64,000 nt of DNA from Sphingobacteriales bacterium (GTDB taxonomy: Bacteria > Bacteroidota > Bacteroidia > Chitinophagales > Chitinophagaceae): assembly GCA_016219985.1 (NCBI GenBank), contig JACRJO010000036.1, forward strand, positions 52,108-116,107. The letters are read 5' to 3'. Position 1 is the stretch's first letter, and every line of letters starts with the position of its first letter. The position numbers and the translations under genes are program-made. Under the pieces are notes generated by a model. That model made no database searches and was not told where the DNA came from. It was given only the letters and a program-made list of their open reading frames with translations. Shown in pieces: positions 52,340 through 61,612 of the stretch.

Positions 52340-53383
52340 TTACAAACTGGCCATATCAATCACAAAACGGTAACGCACATCCCCTTTCAGCATTCTTTCA
52401 TACGCCTCATTGATCTGTTCCATCCTGATCAGCTCAATATCACTGGTAATTTGATGTGCCGCGCAGTAATCCAGCATCTCCTGCGTTTCCGGTATGCCCC
52501 CGATCAGGGAACCGGCCAGGGTATGACGGTAAAAGATCAGGCTCATGGCATGAACCGCCGTGGGAGCCGGCGGTACACCCACACAGACCATGACGCCGTT
52601 GGTGCGCAGCATACCGAGGTAAAAATTATAGTCATGCGGGGCCGAAACCGTATCAAGAATAAAATCGAAATAACCGGCTACGTTTTTTGCCTGCATTTCG
52701 TCGGAGGTAAGCACAAACTTGTGCGCACCCAGTCTTTTTGCATCTGCTTCTTTGGAAGGGGAGTGACTGAGCATGGTTACTTCTGCCCCCATGCTTACGG
52801 CAAATTTTACTCCCATATGGCCCAGGCCACCCAATCCGAGTATGCCGACCTTCATGCCCTTACCCACTTTCCAGTGACGGAGGGGTGAGTACGTGGTAAT
52901 CCCGGCACAAAGCAGGGGCGCGACGGCCGCGAGGGGTAATTTTTCGGAAACATGCAGGACAAAATCCTCGTGCGTCACGATGGATTTGCTATAGCCCCCA
53001 TAGGTAAGACCGCTGCCATCTCTTTCCATACTATTGTAACTCATCACGGCTCCCTGTGTACAATATTGTTCCAATCCTTCTTTGCAGTTATCGCATTCGC
53101 GGCAACTGTCCACCAGGCAGCCGACACCGGCCAGTTCCCCTACTTTGAATTTTTTCACATGATCGCCCACGGCGGTAACACGACCGACAATCTCATGCCC
53201 CGGTACAACAGGAAAAATAGTCATTCCCCATTCATTCCGGGCGAAATGAAGATCACTGTGACAAACCCCGCAATACAGGATTTCCATTTCCACATCATGC
53301 GGTTTGGGTTTTCTTCTTTCGAGTGTCCAGGGAGCAAGGGGGCTGGTGGCGCTTTGCGCGGCATAGGCTTTGGTAACGGGCAT
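52340..53383 (-). CDS. Zinc-dependent alcohol dehydrogenase (CAD/YahK-like)
   Basis: A 347-residue medium-chain dehydrogenase. CGVCHSDLHFARNEWG gives the catalytic Cys, followed by PVVPGHEIVGRV with the catalytic His; the structural zinc site is GCLVDSCRECDNCKEGLEQYC (four Cys). GILGLGGLGHMGVKFA is the NAD(P)-binding loop. It is of the cinnamyl-alcohol-dehydrogenase-like type that reduces aldehydes with NADPH; the natural substrate is not known. Start ATG at 53383. No neighbour suggests a pathway. Confidence 0.95.
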   Translation of the reverse strand: MPVTKAYAAQSATSPLAPWTLERRKPKPHDVEMEILYCGVCHSDLHFARNEWGMTIFPVVPGHEIVGRVTAVGDHVKKFKVGELAGVGCLVDSCRECDNCKEGLEQYCTQGAVMSYNSMERDGSGLTYGGYSKSIVTHEDFVLHVSEKLPLAAVAPLLCAGITTYSPLRHWKVGKGMKVGILGLGGLGHMGVKFAVSMGAEVTMLSHSPSKEADAKRLGAHKFVLTSDEMQAKNVAGYFDFILDTVSAPHDYNFYLGMLRTNGVMVCVGVPPAPTAVHAMSLIFYRHTLAGSLIGGIPETQEMLDYCAAHQITSDIELIRMEQINEAYERMLKGDVRYRFVIDMASL

Positions 53384-53631
53384 TGATGACTGGTTTTTGT
53401 TTTAGTAAATGTAACCAATAAAGCCACCCTGCCATAATAAATATCGGGATGTCTTTTATACAGTAGTTGCGCAAAGAATATAAACTACAAAAATACCCTC
53501 CCCTGCAGGCGGGTTCCTATGACCAGTATCAGGGGTCAATAACAGGTTCCTCATCGTTCTTCCTGCCGGCAGGCAGTTAGATTTCCCGGGGGTAAGTACA
53601 TGTGTAAATGATCACCATTAAATGACAGTTT

Positions 53632-54312
53632 ATGAAAAAGCTTCTTGTGCTGATGCTGGCCCTGCTGGTTAGCGGGGCTTTGTCGGCCCAGGGAAGCAAG
53701 GGGGCAATAAACCGAAATTCCTCACTGGCTTTCCATGCAGGGCCATCCTTTCCAATGGGTGTTTACTCAAGCAGCATGCCTTCTACGGATGAAGCGGGCT
53801 ATGCCAAAACCGGTATAAATATCTCCATGAACTATGAGTACCGGTTCAGAAATAATGCGGGAATCGGGGGGACTGTCTTTTATAACCAGCATAGTACCCG
53901 GGACATGGTCTTAACCTTCGATTTTGGCGAAGGGACCGATACGGTTACCATGACCATGGATAACTGGAAAATGTACGGGATCGCACTGGGCCCCATCCTG
54001 AATTTTGTTCCTGCAAAAAACCTGACCGCAGGGGTTCATATAATGGGGGGTATCGCCAATGTACAGATGCCGGCTTTCTATTATGATAATGAGGAGGCGG
54101 TTAAATCAGACTGGGGTATCTCGCCGGTTGTACAGGGTGGTTTGAGCCTGAAGCTCGATGCGGGAAACCAGGTCTTCTTCTTTGTAAATGGAGAATACCA
54201 GTACCTGAGACCGGTGTTCAATATGTTTGATATCTGGGCGGATGAATCAGATAAAGGTTACCAGAAAATATCCGTAGTGAATGTCACGGCCGGAATCGGT
54301 TTCCGGTTCTGA
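53632..54312 (+). CDS. Outer-membrane beta-barrel protein
   Basis: A 226-residue barrel with a signal peptide (cleavage near LSAQG), alternating strands (NISMNYEYRFR, IALGPILNFVP, NVTAGIGFRF) and a C-terminal Phe. The layout is the eight-strand porin-like family common in Bacteroidota. It is a paralogue of the barrel at 58726-59367 (AGYAKTGINISMNYEYRFR against SGFAKPGFTLDISYTCRFN). The 248 bases before it (53384-53631) hold no gene; a 12-bp palindrome (CCTGCCGGCAGG) lies at 53562-53573. A terminator follows. Confidence 0.85.
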   Translation: MKKLLVLMLALLVSGALSAQGSKGAINRNSSLAFHAGPSFPMGVYSSSMPSTDEAGYAKTGINISMNYEYRFRNNAGIGGTVFYNQHSTRDMVLTFDFGEGTDTVTMTMDNWKMYGIALGPILNFVPAKNLTAGVHIMGGIANVQMPAFYYDNEEAVKSDWGISPVVQGGLSLKLDAGNQVFFFVNGEYQYLRPVFNMFDIWADESDKGYQKISVVNVTAGIGFRF

Positions 54313-54334
54313 GCAGGCATTTTTGTTCAGGGCT

Positions 54335-54365
54335 ATCTCCCGGTCTTATGGCCGGGAGATTTTTT
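54335..54365 (+). terminator. Terminator after the barrel gene
   Basis: A perfect 9-bp stem (54335-54343 with 54352-54360), 8-nt loop and a T run (54361-54365), 23 bases after the stop codon. Confidence 0.9.
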
Positions 54366-54392
54366 ATGCCTTCTCCGCATGAGCCGGCTGTT

Positions 54393-54400
54393 TATATTTG
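54393..54400 (+). promoter_or_regulatory. Bacteroidota -7 element for the MazG-like gene
   Basis: TATATTTG matches TAnnTTTG and lies 34 bases before the ATG at 54435, right after the terminator of the previous gene. No clear -33 element. Confidence 0.45.
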
Positions 54401-54434
54401 TATCCATCCCGGAACTCATTTAAACCCATATACA

Positions 54435-54788
54435 ATGAAATTAGACCTCGCCTCCTTCCGCCCCCTCAATGTGCAAAGAGCTACTGAAGGTTTTAAATGT
54501 TATGATAACCAGCCGCTCACTTACTGGACCACGGCCCTGGCCGGCGAAGTGGGAGAGTTATGCAATATGATCAAGAAAATGCAGCGGGTGGAACGCGGCG
54601 GGGTGGACGGCGGCAGCAGTTATACCGCCAAAGACATCACAAAGGAAATGCTGAAAGAAGAGATCGGCGGCATTGCCATCTACCTCGACCTCCTCGCTTC
54701 CCTGCTTGATATAAGCCTGGAAGAAGCGGTCATTGATACCTTCAACAGCAAATCAGAAAAGTACGGGTTCACGCAATTTGTAAAATGA
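54435..54788 (+). CDS. MazG-like nucleotide pyrophosphohydrolase
   Basis: A 117-residue all-helical protein of the MazG-related superfamily. The metal-binding acidic residues are in TTALAGEVGELCNMIKKM (E-x-x-E pattern) and KEEIGGIAIYLDLLASLLDI (E-x-x-x-D pattern). Such enzymes hydrolyse nucleoside triphosphates, often non-canonical ones. A 117-residue size is normal for the single-domain group. The frame is open upstream to 54348 across the terminator; the ATG at 54435 is used. Confidence 0.88.
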   Translation: MKLDLASFRPLNVQRATEGFKCYDNQPLTYWTTALAGEVGELCNMIKKMQRVERGGVDGGSSYTAKDITKEMLKEEIGGIAIYLDLLASLLDISLEEAVIDTFNSKSEKYGFTQFVK

Positions 54789-54843
54789 TCCCCGGAAAAC
54801 AGGCAGCCCGGTTCGGACCTTATTCAGGACAAACGCCCCGTGT

Positions 54844-55626
54844 TCATTCTGCTTCCAGTTTTTTTCCTCCTTTTTCGAGGAAGGGTTTCAACAGGTCGAT
54901 CGGTACCGGGAATATAGTTGTGGAATTATTCTCCGTGGCAATCTCCCGCAAGGTCTGCAGATAGCGCAGCGTTAAGGCGCTGGGTTGTTCGCCCAATATT
55001 TTGGCTGCATCCGCTAGCCGTTGTGATGCCTGGAATTCCCCTTCGGCCGCGATCACCTTACTCCGGCGTTCCCGCTCCGCCTCCGCCTGTTTGGCCATGG
55101 CCCTTTGCATTTCCTGCGGCAGGTCGATCTGCTTTACTTCCACATTCGATACTTTCACGCCCCAGGGTTCTGTATTGGTATCAATAATCTGTTGCAGTTT
55201 GTGGTTGATCTTATCCCGCTGGGACAGCAAGTCATCCAGCTCCGATTGTCCCAATACACTCCGCAAGGTTGTTTGCGAGATCTGTGAAGTGGCTGCCAGG
55301 AAATTTTCCACCTGTACCACCGCCTTCTGCGGTTCCATGACGCGGAAATAAACCACGGCATTCACTTTGATGGACACATTGTCCTGCGTGATCACATCCT
55401 GCGGCGGTACATCCAGCACCACGGTCCGCAAACTAACTTTCACCATCCTGTCAATAAAGGGGATCAGCAGGATAAGCCCCGGCCCTTTTACCCCGTTATT
55501 CCCGATCAGGCGGCCCAGCCTGAAAATAACAGCCCGTTCATATTCCCGTAAAATACGAATGGCGCTGCCCAGGATGATTATGACAAAAAAGAGAATCCCC
55601 GCTATAAGATAAGGATACTGTTCCAT
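54844..55626 (-). CDS. SPFH-domain slipin/stomatin-like protein
   Basis: A 260-residue membrane protein with one N-terminal TM helix (about 5-22) and an SPFH domain (about 25-210) with YERAVIFRLGRLIGN, VPPQDVITQDNVSIKVNAVV and SQTTLRSVLGQSELDDLLS. It belongs to the slipin branch that forms oligomeric rings at membranes. The gene follows the NfeD protease gene by three bases, as in most slipin operons, where the protease trims the stomatin partner. Confidence 0.93.
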   Translation of the reverse strand: MEQYPYLIAGILFFVIIILGSAIRILREYERAVIFRLGRLIGNNGVKGPGLILLIPFIDRMVKVSLRTVVLDVPPQDVITQDNVSIKVNAVVYFRVMEPQKAVVQVENFLAATSQISQTTLRSVLGQSELDDLLSQRDKINHKLQQIIDTNTEPWGVKVSNVEVKQIDLPQEMQRAMAKQAEAERERRSKVIAAEGEFQASQRLADAAKILGEQPSALTLRYLQTLREIATENNSTTIFPVPIDLLKPFLEKGGKKLEAE

Positions 55627-55629
55627 AAA

Positions 55630-56919
55630 CTAAGTTTTAGAGTGATGAATAGGTTCAACATATAAGGTCAGGTCCTTCATTTCTATGATCCGCACTTTTT
55701 CCCCGGCCGGAATGTCCCCGGCAACGGATATGGCATTCCAAATCTCTGCATGCACTTTAATGCTGCCGGCGGGCGAGAGCGGCAGGATCACTTCCCCGGT
55801 GTCGCCTGTAAGCACAGCGGGACCGGTAACCGGTTTTCGCCGCTGCACCTTGATTCCCGCCCCGATGATAAATAAAAACAAGGCGGAAACAACCGCGGTG
55901 GCGGCTATGATCAGCGGCTTTGAGATTTGCGCTAATTCCAGGGCAGAGCCGGGTTTGATCAGCATCAGGGATCCCAGTAACAGGGAAACAATCCCCCCGA
56001 TGGCCAGCAATCCATGACTTATGATCTTTATTTCCAGTATAAAAAGTAACAGGGCAAATAAGATCAGGGCCAGCCCGGCAAAATTGATGGGCAGGGTATG
56101 CATGGCATAATACGCGAGGATGAGACTGATCACCCCCACCACACCCGGTACAATGGCCCCGGGACTAAAAAATTCGAAAAGGATACCAAAAATTCCCAGC
56201 AACAGGAGTACATAAGCAATCCCGGGATCGCTGATGATATGCAGGAATTGCTGGAAGCCATTCATGCGGTACTCTTCTACCTGTGCTGATTTGGTATGCA
56301 GGGTTGCTGTGCCGTTGATAAGTGCAATGGTTTTCCCGTCCAGTTGATTCAGCAGGTCCCGGTCATTGACCGCAATAAGGTCAATGGCCGAATCCTCCAG
56401 GGCTTCGGTCTCTGTATAGGCAAAACTTTTGCGCACGGCATTTTCAGCCCATTCCATATTGCGGTTTCTTTTCTCCGCAATGGAGCGGATAAAGGCTGCC
56501 GCATCATTGGTTACTTTCTGCGCCATAATGCTGTCCATCTGTCCCTGCAGCAAAACAGGATGAGCCGCCCCGATATTGGTGCCGGGCGCCATGGCAGCAA
56601 TATGCGCCGCCAGGGTGATAAATACTCCTGCAGAACCCGCTTGTGACCCCGCGGGAGAAACATATACGATCACCGGTACAGGGGAGTCCAGTATATCGCT
56701 GACGATATTCCGGGTTGATTTCAGCAAACCACCGGGCGTATTGAGATGTATCAGCAGGCAGCTTGCTTTTTGGCCGGCCGCTTTCCGGATGCCATCCTGG
56801 ATAAAACTAACTGTTACCGGGTTGATGGCGCCCTCAATGTTCATTGAGACCACTGTTTGCGCAACAAGGGAAGCCGTAAGAAAAAAGAAAAAGAAACAAT
56901 ATGATAAGACTTGCTTCAT
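55630..56919 (-). CDS. NfeD-type ClpP-like membrane serine protease
   Basis: A 429-residue protein. After a signal peptide comes a ClpP-class protease domain (about 25-215) in which SPAGSQAGSAGVFITLA holds the catalytic Ser and AQKVTNDAAAFIRSIAE the catalytic Lys, followed by four to five TM helices (about 225-355) and a C-terminal NfeD soluble OB-like domain (about 370-425). The long-form NfeD proteins cut the C terminus of slipins encoded next to them, as here. Confidence 0.93.
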   Translation of the reverse strand: MKQVLSYCFFFFFLTASLVAQTVVSMNIEGAINPVTVSFIQDGIRKAAGQKASCLLIHLNTPGGLLKSTRNIVSDILDSPVPVIVYVSPAGSQAGSAGVFITLAAHIAAMAPGTNIGAAHPVLLQGQMDSIMAQKVTNDAAAFIRSIAEKRNRNMEWAENAVRKSFAYTETEALEDSAIDLIAVNDRDLLNQLDGKTIALINGTATLHTKSAQVEEYRMNGFQQFLHIISDPGIAYVLLLLGIFGILFEFFSPGAIVPGVVGVISLILAYYAMHTLPINFAGLALILFALLLFILEIKIISHGLLAIGGIVSLLLGSLMLIKPGSALELAQISKPLIIAATAVVSALFLFIIGAGIKVQRRKPVTGPAVLTGDTGEVILPLSPAGSIKVHAEIWNAISVAGDIPAGEKVRIIEMKDLTLYVEPIHHSKT

Positions 56920-57195
56920 AAGAAACCTGCCTGCCTTTTTCCTGCCCGGGGCAGGGCGGCAGGCGAAGAACCGGAAGACTCTCCTGTAATTTACCGATTA
57001 TAACCAGGCAGGGGCAATAATCGGGAAAAAGACAAAGCTTCCATACCGGCTTTGTTTTCCCCGCAAAGCAGGCGAGGACTGTCCGCCTTTCTAATAACCG
57101 GATTAATATTAGCTCAGAATACTGCTCTAAATATTTATTATTCAAATATTTATAATATTTAGCGAAAATAAGATTAAATATTTCATCTTATTTTG

Positions 57196-57203
57196 TATTT
57201 TTG
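57196..57203 (+). promoter_or_regulatory. Bacteroidota -7 element for the DUF4143-type ATPase
   Basis: TATTTTTG matches TAnnTTTG and ends three bases before the ATG at 57207, so transcription would begin close to the start codon. The region upstream (57090-57195) is AT-rich, unlike the rest of the window. A second ATG at 57216 remains possible as start. Confidence 0.45.
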
Positions 57204-57206
57204 ATT

Positions 57207-58658
57207 ATGGCCAAAATGCGCCCATTTTCTGAAGAGTTGATTATCAACAGAATAAAGCTGGAAAATCCCTGGTGGGAAACCGGTGAAATTCCTGCTGAAA
57301 TGAAAAATCTGAAAACCCGGCTTTACTTTAATTTACTGCACAAACAAGCCATCCAAACCACCATAAAAAGGGCCATCGTATTAATGGGTCCCAGGCGTGT
57401 TGGTAAAACCGTCATCTTATACCAGCTTATTCAGCAACTGATACAGGATGGCGTACAACCCCAAAAAATCTGTTTTCTCAGTATTGATGCGCCTATTTAT
57501 AACAATATTTCGCTGGAAGAGTTATTTATGCTTTGCCGAAAAGCGCTGAACAGTAATACGACCTCTGGTTTCTTTGTGTTGTTTGATGAGATACAGTACC
57601 TGAAAAAATGGGAAGAGCATCTAAAATCATTGGTAGATTTTTACCCGGCTACCACCCGGTTTATTGTTTCAGGTTCTGCCGCAGCTGCGCTGAAGTTAAA
57701 AAGTAATGAATCCGGTGCGGGAAGATTTACCGATTTTATGCTTCCGCCACTTACTTTCCAGGAGTATTTACACTTAAAAGATCTTTCTTTTTTATTTAAG
57801 CTCCGGTTAACCGAATGGAATAATGAACCACATTGGTTTAATTTATCGGATGACTGGAAAAGCCTGAACAAATATTTTATTCATTACATAAATTTTGGCG
57901 GGTATCCCGAAGTATTACTGAACGAATCCATACAGCAGGACCCGGGCCGTTTTATCAGAAGTGATATAATTGACAAAGTCCTGCTCCGGGACCTGCCCAG
58001 CCTGTATGGTATACGCGATGTGCAGGAGTTAAATTCCCTGTTCAATGTAATCGCGTATAATTCAGGAAACGAATTTAACCTGGAAGGTCTTTCCCAGGAA
58101 TCGGGCGTCGATAAAAACACCATCCGGAAATACCTGGAATACCTGGAAGCGGCCTTCCTGATCAAAATTTTATACCCGGTAGGAATTAATACAAAAAAAT
58201 TCCAGCGTGCCAGCCGTTTTAAGATCTACCTGACGAATTCAAGTATGCGCTGCGCTTTGTTTGCACCCATCAGCGAAACAGATGAACATTTTGGGCAAAT
58301 GGTGGAAACGGCCATTGTGGCGCAGTGGCTTCACCGGGGAACAGTACCCTTGCATTTTGCTGCCTGGACAGGTGGTGAGGTTGACCTGGTGATGGTAAAC
58401 CCCAACCAAAAACCACGCTGGGCCGTTGAGGTGAAATGGAGTAATCAATATATAAATTCGCCCGGTAAGCTGAAATCCCTGCTCAAATACTGTAAAGAAA
58501 ATAAGATGAACCGGGGCTGGGTGACCAGCATAGACCAGTTTGACCGGTTACGGGTCCAGGGAACAGAACTGGTTTTTTACCCGGCTGCCGCTTATTGCTT
58601 TTCAGTTGGTAAAAACAGTATCGAAGAAAAACAAAGCTCCAACCACATTTTCTCCTGA
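57207..58658 (+). CDS. AAA+ ATPase with DUF4143
   Basis: A 483-residue protein. The AAA_14-type ATPase part (about 55-210) has Walker A GPRRVGKT (61-68) and Walker B FFVLFDEIQYLKKW. The C-terminal DUF4143 (about 215-480) shows NFGGYPEVLLN and EVDLVMVNPNQKPRWAVEVKW, the last like a PD-(D/E)xK nuclease-type fold. Such ATPases are widespread in bacteria and poorly understood. It stands alone between an NfeD gene and a barrel gene. Start at ATG 57207. Confidence 0.9.
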   Translation: MAKMRPFSEELIINRIKLENPWWETGEIPAEMKNLKTRLYFNLLHKQAIQTTIKRAIVLMGPRRVGKTVILYQLIQQLIQDGVQPQKICFLSIDAPIYNNISLEELFMLCRKALNSNTTSGFFVLFDEIQYLKKWEEHLKSLVDFYPATTRFIVSGSAAAALKLKSNESGAGRFTDFMLPPLTFQEYLHLKDLSFLFKLRLTEWNNEPHWFNLSDDWKSLNKYFIHYINFGGYPEVLLNESIQQDPGRFIRSDIIDKVLLRDLPSLYGIRDVQELNSLFNVIAYNSGNEFNLEGLSQESGVDKNTIRKYLEYLEAAFLIKILYPVGINTKKFQRASRFKIYLTNSSMRCALFAPISETDEHFGQMVETAIVAQWLHRGTVPLHFAAWTGGEVDLVMVNPNQKPRWAVEVKWSNQYINSPGKLKSLLKYCKENKMNRGWVTSIDQFDRLRVQGTELVFYPAAAYCFSVGKNSIEEKQSSNHIFS

Positions 58659-58725
58659 AATTTCCTGCCATTAATCATTGTTTTCCCCTCCCCCCCGTTG
58701 GTACCTTGCACCAGGGGAGGTGATT

Positions 58726-59367
58726 ATGAAAAAGATCTTAAGCCGGATTTGTATACTGTTGTTCGCCCTGCCGCTAGCTGCGCAGGAAACTGCCTGGCCG
58801 CAAAAAAAATCCGGGCTGAGTTTTAGTGCCGGCATCAATGTCCCCATCATGTGTTTTGCTGCTGAGGACCCTGCCATCCAGACCTCGGGTTTCGCCAAAC
58901 CGGGTTTCACCCTTGATATCAGTTATACCTGCCGGTTCAATACATGGTCCGGTATAAAGACGATGCTTTATTTCTCCAGCAATAAAGCCGGTAACAGTAC
59001 CGTACCGGCAATCGCGGCTGCCCGTCATTACCGCGCAATCGGCTGGATGGCCGGCCCCCTGCTCAGTAAACCCTTCTCCGGCAAATGGGAAGCGGCATTC
59101 AGCCCCCTGGCCGGGATCAGCAAAGTATGGACCCCGCAGTTAAGCCGGCAAAATGAGACCTGGCTTTATAAACAATCCGCCACCTGTTTTTCCTGGGGCG
59201 GGGATCTCAGCATTGCGTATTATATCAATGATAAAAGCTTTCTCCACCTGAAGACCGGTCACCTGAATATGACACCTAAATTCAGCCGGCATCCCGGTGA
59301 AAATGCCAAGTCTGAGCAGCATTTTGTACTGGTGAATGTGGATGCAGGGTTCGGGTGGAAGTTCTGA
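58726..59367 (+). CDS. Outer-membrane beta-barrel protein (paralogue of 53632)
   Basis: A 213-residue barrel with signal peptide (cleavage near LAAQE) and a C-terminal Phe. Strand segments such as FTLDISYTCRFN and HFVLVNVDAGFGWKF mirror those of the 53632-54312 barrel, so the two are paralogues. The frame extends to a start at 58678, but the ATG at 58726 begins a typical signal. No adjacent gene gives a role. Confidence 0.8.
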   Translation: MKKILSRICILLFALPLAAQETAWPQKKSGLSFSAGINVPIMCFAAEDPAIQTSGFAKPGFTLDISYTCRFNTWSGIKTMLYFSSNKAGNSTVPAIAAARHYRAIGWMAGPLLSKPFSGKWEAAFSPLAGISKVWTPQLSRQNETWLYKQSATCFSWGGDLSIAYYINDKSFLHLKTGHLNMTPKFSRHPGENAKSEQHFVLVNVDAGFGWKF

Positions 59368-59382
59368 ATAAACGTATTCTTT

Positions 59383-61143
59383 TCAATGCAGGGGCAGGGC
59401 TATTTCCAGTTCGAATCCTTCTCCCGGGTTCGTGATCACCTGCAGGGTTCCGCCAAAAACAGTTAAGCGGTTGCTGATATTCTGCAGGCCGATCCCCATG
59501 GCCGTTTTGCCGGCTTCGGCGCCAATGCCATCGTCCGCGATCCGGAAAGCGAGGCTTCCGTTGAGCGTGGAAAGTGTCAGGATCACGTTTTTCGCATGGG
59601 CATACTTGATAATATTCGTGCATTGTTCCTGTGCAATCCGGTAAAGGGACAGTTTTCGCTTTTCATCCAGTTTTGATTCGGAATAATCCTCGTATTGCAG
59701 GAAGGTATCGATACCGGCGGGCCGGAGCATGGTTTCACAAAGCCGGCTGAGCTGGCCCGGCAGGTCTTCTTTCGATAAGTCGGGCGCCACCAGTTCGTGT
59801 GCAATTTTCCGGTTTTCCCGGATGGCAAGGGAGAGATTATCCAGGCAGTTGTTCACGATTTCGCCGGTCTGCTCCGGGTGTTCCCGCAACACGGACAGCA
59901 TGACCCGTGTGCCGACCAGGATCTGGTTTACATTGTCGTGCAGTTCGGCGCCAATGGCATTTCTTTCTTTTTCCTGGGCTTCAAGGGCCGCCGCGATCAT
60001 TTTCAACTGTTCCTTTCGTTGCCGCTCCTGCAATTCCAGTTCCAGTTTTTTCTTCTCCGTGATATTCCGGATAAAGACGGAGATCCCGTCTTCCGAAGGA
60101 TAGATATGGTTTTCCTGCCAGAGATCCAGCGGGGCATAATAATCCACATTGCTGATATAGCGCTGTTCATTCATGGCCTGGTTGAAGGCGGTGAATGTTG
60201 AAGAATGAACCGCATCCGGAAATTCGGCCCATACATTTTTCCCGATCAGGTCTTCGGGTTTCCGGTGGATCAGCTCCCCGGCCTGCTGGTTGAGATAGGT
60301 ATAACACCAGTTGTGATCCAGCGAGATAAAGGCATCTGTTACCCGCTGGATAAAAATCCGGTATTTCTCTTCGCTCTTCCTCGCTTCCTCCTCGGCTTTT
60401 CGCTGTTCGGAAAAGTCGCGGAAGAAAACGGCAATCCCGTCGCCGGAAGGAAAGATACTGGCTTGTATCCAGCGATCCAGGGATACGGAATATAATTCGA
60501 GGTACTTGTTTTTCCCGGTATAGATGGCTTCTTCAAAGGCCGCAAAAAAAGGCCGGTCATTTATATCCGAAAATTCATCCTGTATATTTTTGCCCGGGAG
60601 GTAACCGGCGGGTCTGCGCAATAATTTTTCTGCAGCGGGATTAATATAGGTGGCTTCCCAGCTCCTGTTCATCACGATAAATCCGTCCGAGATCCGTTCC
60701 ACGATGGTCCGGTATTTTTCCTCACTTTCCACCAGTTTCTGCAGGGCTCTTGCTTTTTCCCGCTCCGCTTCATGGTGGCGCAGGGCGGTTTCAATGGCAG
60801 CCGGGAGGCGGATCAGCCTGTCTTTTAAAATATAATCATCCGCCCCGTCCTTGATCATCTGCACTGCAAATTCTTCCGTGGTGGTACCGGATACCATGAT
60901 AAAAGGGGTATTGATCCCGCTGTCCCGCACAATCCGTAGGGCTTCCCGGGCATCAAACTGCGGGAGGGAATTATCCGCCAGTATCACATCCGGTTCCACC
61001 TGGTACAAAGCCTGGAGGAAGGCCTCGCGGGTAACGGCGAGGTCTATGCGGCATTGCGGGTATTCCTTTTTCAGCAGCCGCTGCACCAGTTCGGCATCGG
61101 TGGGACTGTCTTCCAGCATCAGTATTTTCATTGCTTTTTGCAT
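59383..61143 (-). CDS. Hybrid REC-PAS-PAS-HisKA_3 sensor kinase
   Basis: A 586-residue cytoplasmic signalling protein with an N-terminal receiver domain (about 5-125; ILADNSLPQFD carries the phospho-Asp), two PAS domains (about 140-250 and 265-370), a HisKA_3 dimerisation helix with phospho-acceptor His in NAIGAELHDNVNQILVG, and a HATPase (about 475-585; IADDGIGAEAGKTAMGIGL). Last gene of a three-gene operon after the CHASE3 kinase and the single receiver (12-base gap). The NarL-type kinase core suggests a LuxR/NarL response regulator elsewhere. Start 61143; 61131 is possible. Confidence 0.92.
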   Translation of the reverse strand: MQKAMKILMLEDSPTDAELVQRLLKKEYPQCRIDLAVTREAFLQALYQVEPDVILADNSLPQFDAREALRIVRDSGINTPFIMVSGTTTEEFAVQMIKDGADDYILKDRLIRLPAAIETALRHHEAEREKARALQKLVESEEKYRTIVERISDGFIVMNRSWEATYINPAAEKLLRRPAGYLPGKNIQDEFSDINDRPFFAAFEEAIYTGKNKYLELYSVSLDRWIQASIFPSGDGIAVFFRDFSEQRKAEEEARKSEEKYRIFIQRVTDAFISLDHNWCYTYLNQQAGELIHRKPEDLIGKNVWAEFPDAVHSSTFTAFNQAMNEQRYISNVDYYAPLDLWQENHIYPSEDGISVFIRNITEKKKLELELQERQRKEQLKMIAAALEAQEKERNAIGAELHDNVNQILVGTRVMLSVLREHPEQTGEIVNNCLDNLSLAIRENRKIAHELVAPDLSKEDLPGQLSRLCETMLRPAGIDTFLQYEDYSESKLDEKRKLSLYRIAQEQCTNIIKYAHAKNVILTLSTLNGSLAFRIADDGIGAEAGKTAMGIGLQNISNRLTVFGGTLQVITNPGEGFELEIALPLH

Positions 61144-61155
61144 AGAAAACCAATA

Positions 61156-61602
61156 TTATTCTGGTGATTGATTCAGCAGGAGCCAGTAAAAACCCAGGTT
61201 CCGGATGGATTCGGCAAAACCTTCAAAATTCACCGGCTTCACGATATAACTGTTGGCCCCGAGCTCATAACAGGCTTTTACATCCGGGTGTTCCTTGGAA
61301 GAAGTGAGGATCACCACCGGGATGGAACGGGTGCGGGGGTCTTCCTTGATCTGCCGCAGCACCTCGATCCCGTTTACTTTCGGCATCTGGATATCGAGCA
61401 GGATCACTTTGGGGAAATGAATACGCTCCTGCTGCGAAACATAAGGCCCCCTGCCGAAAATAAAATTCAGCGCCTCTTCCCCGTCCTTTACATGCACGAG
61501 GTTGTTGGCCATCTTGTGTTTTTTCAATTCCCGGATCGTGAGTTCCGCGTCATGCTGACTGTCTTCGGCCAGGAGAATTTCAACTTTATTACGTGTATCC
61601 AT
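61156..61602 (-). CDS. Single-domain response regulator (Rcp1-like)
   Basis: A 148-residue receiver protein with no output domain. ILLAEDSQHDAELTI gives the acidic pocket, VILLDIQMPKVNG the phospho-Asp, VVILTSSKEHPD the Thr/Ser switch and NSYIVKPVNFEGF the conserved Lys. The long alpha4-beta5 extension and the size resemble Rcp1, the partner of phytochrome-type kinases. It lies between two kinases, so it probably relays phosphate between them. Confidence 0.95.
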   Translation of the reverse strand: MDTRNKVEILLAEDSQHDAELTIRELKKHKMANNLVHVKDGEEALNFIFGRGPYVSQQERIHFPKVILLDIQMPKVNGIEVLRQIKEDPRTRSIPVVILTSSKEHPDVKACYELGANSYIVKPVNFEGFAESIRNLGFYWLLLNQSPE

Positions 61603-61612
61603 CGTTTATGTT

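Noticed and set aside
52235..52888. 217-residue open frame on the plus strand
   Set aside because: Antisense to the zinc alcohol dehydrogenase, with no recognisable domain and a composition expected from a reverse frame.
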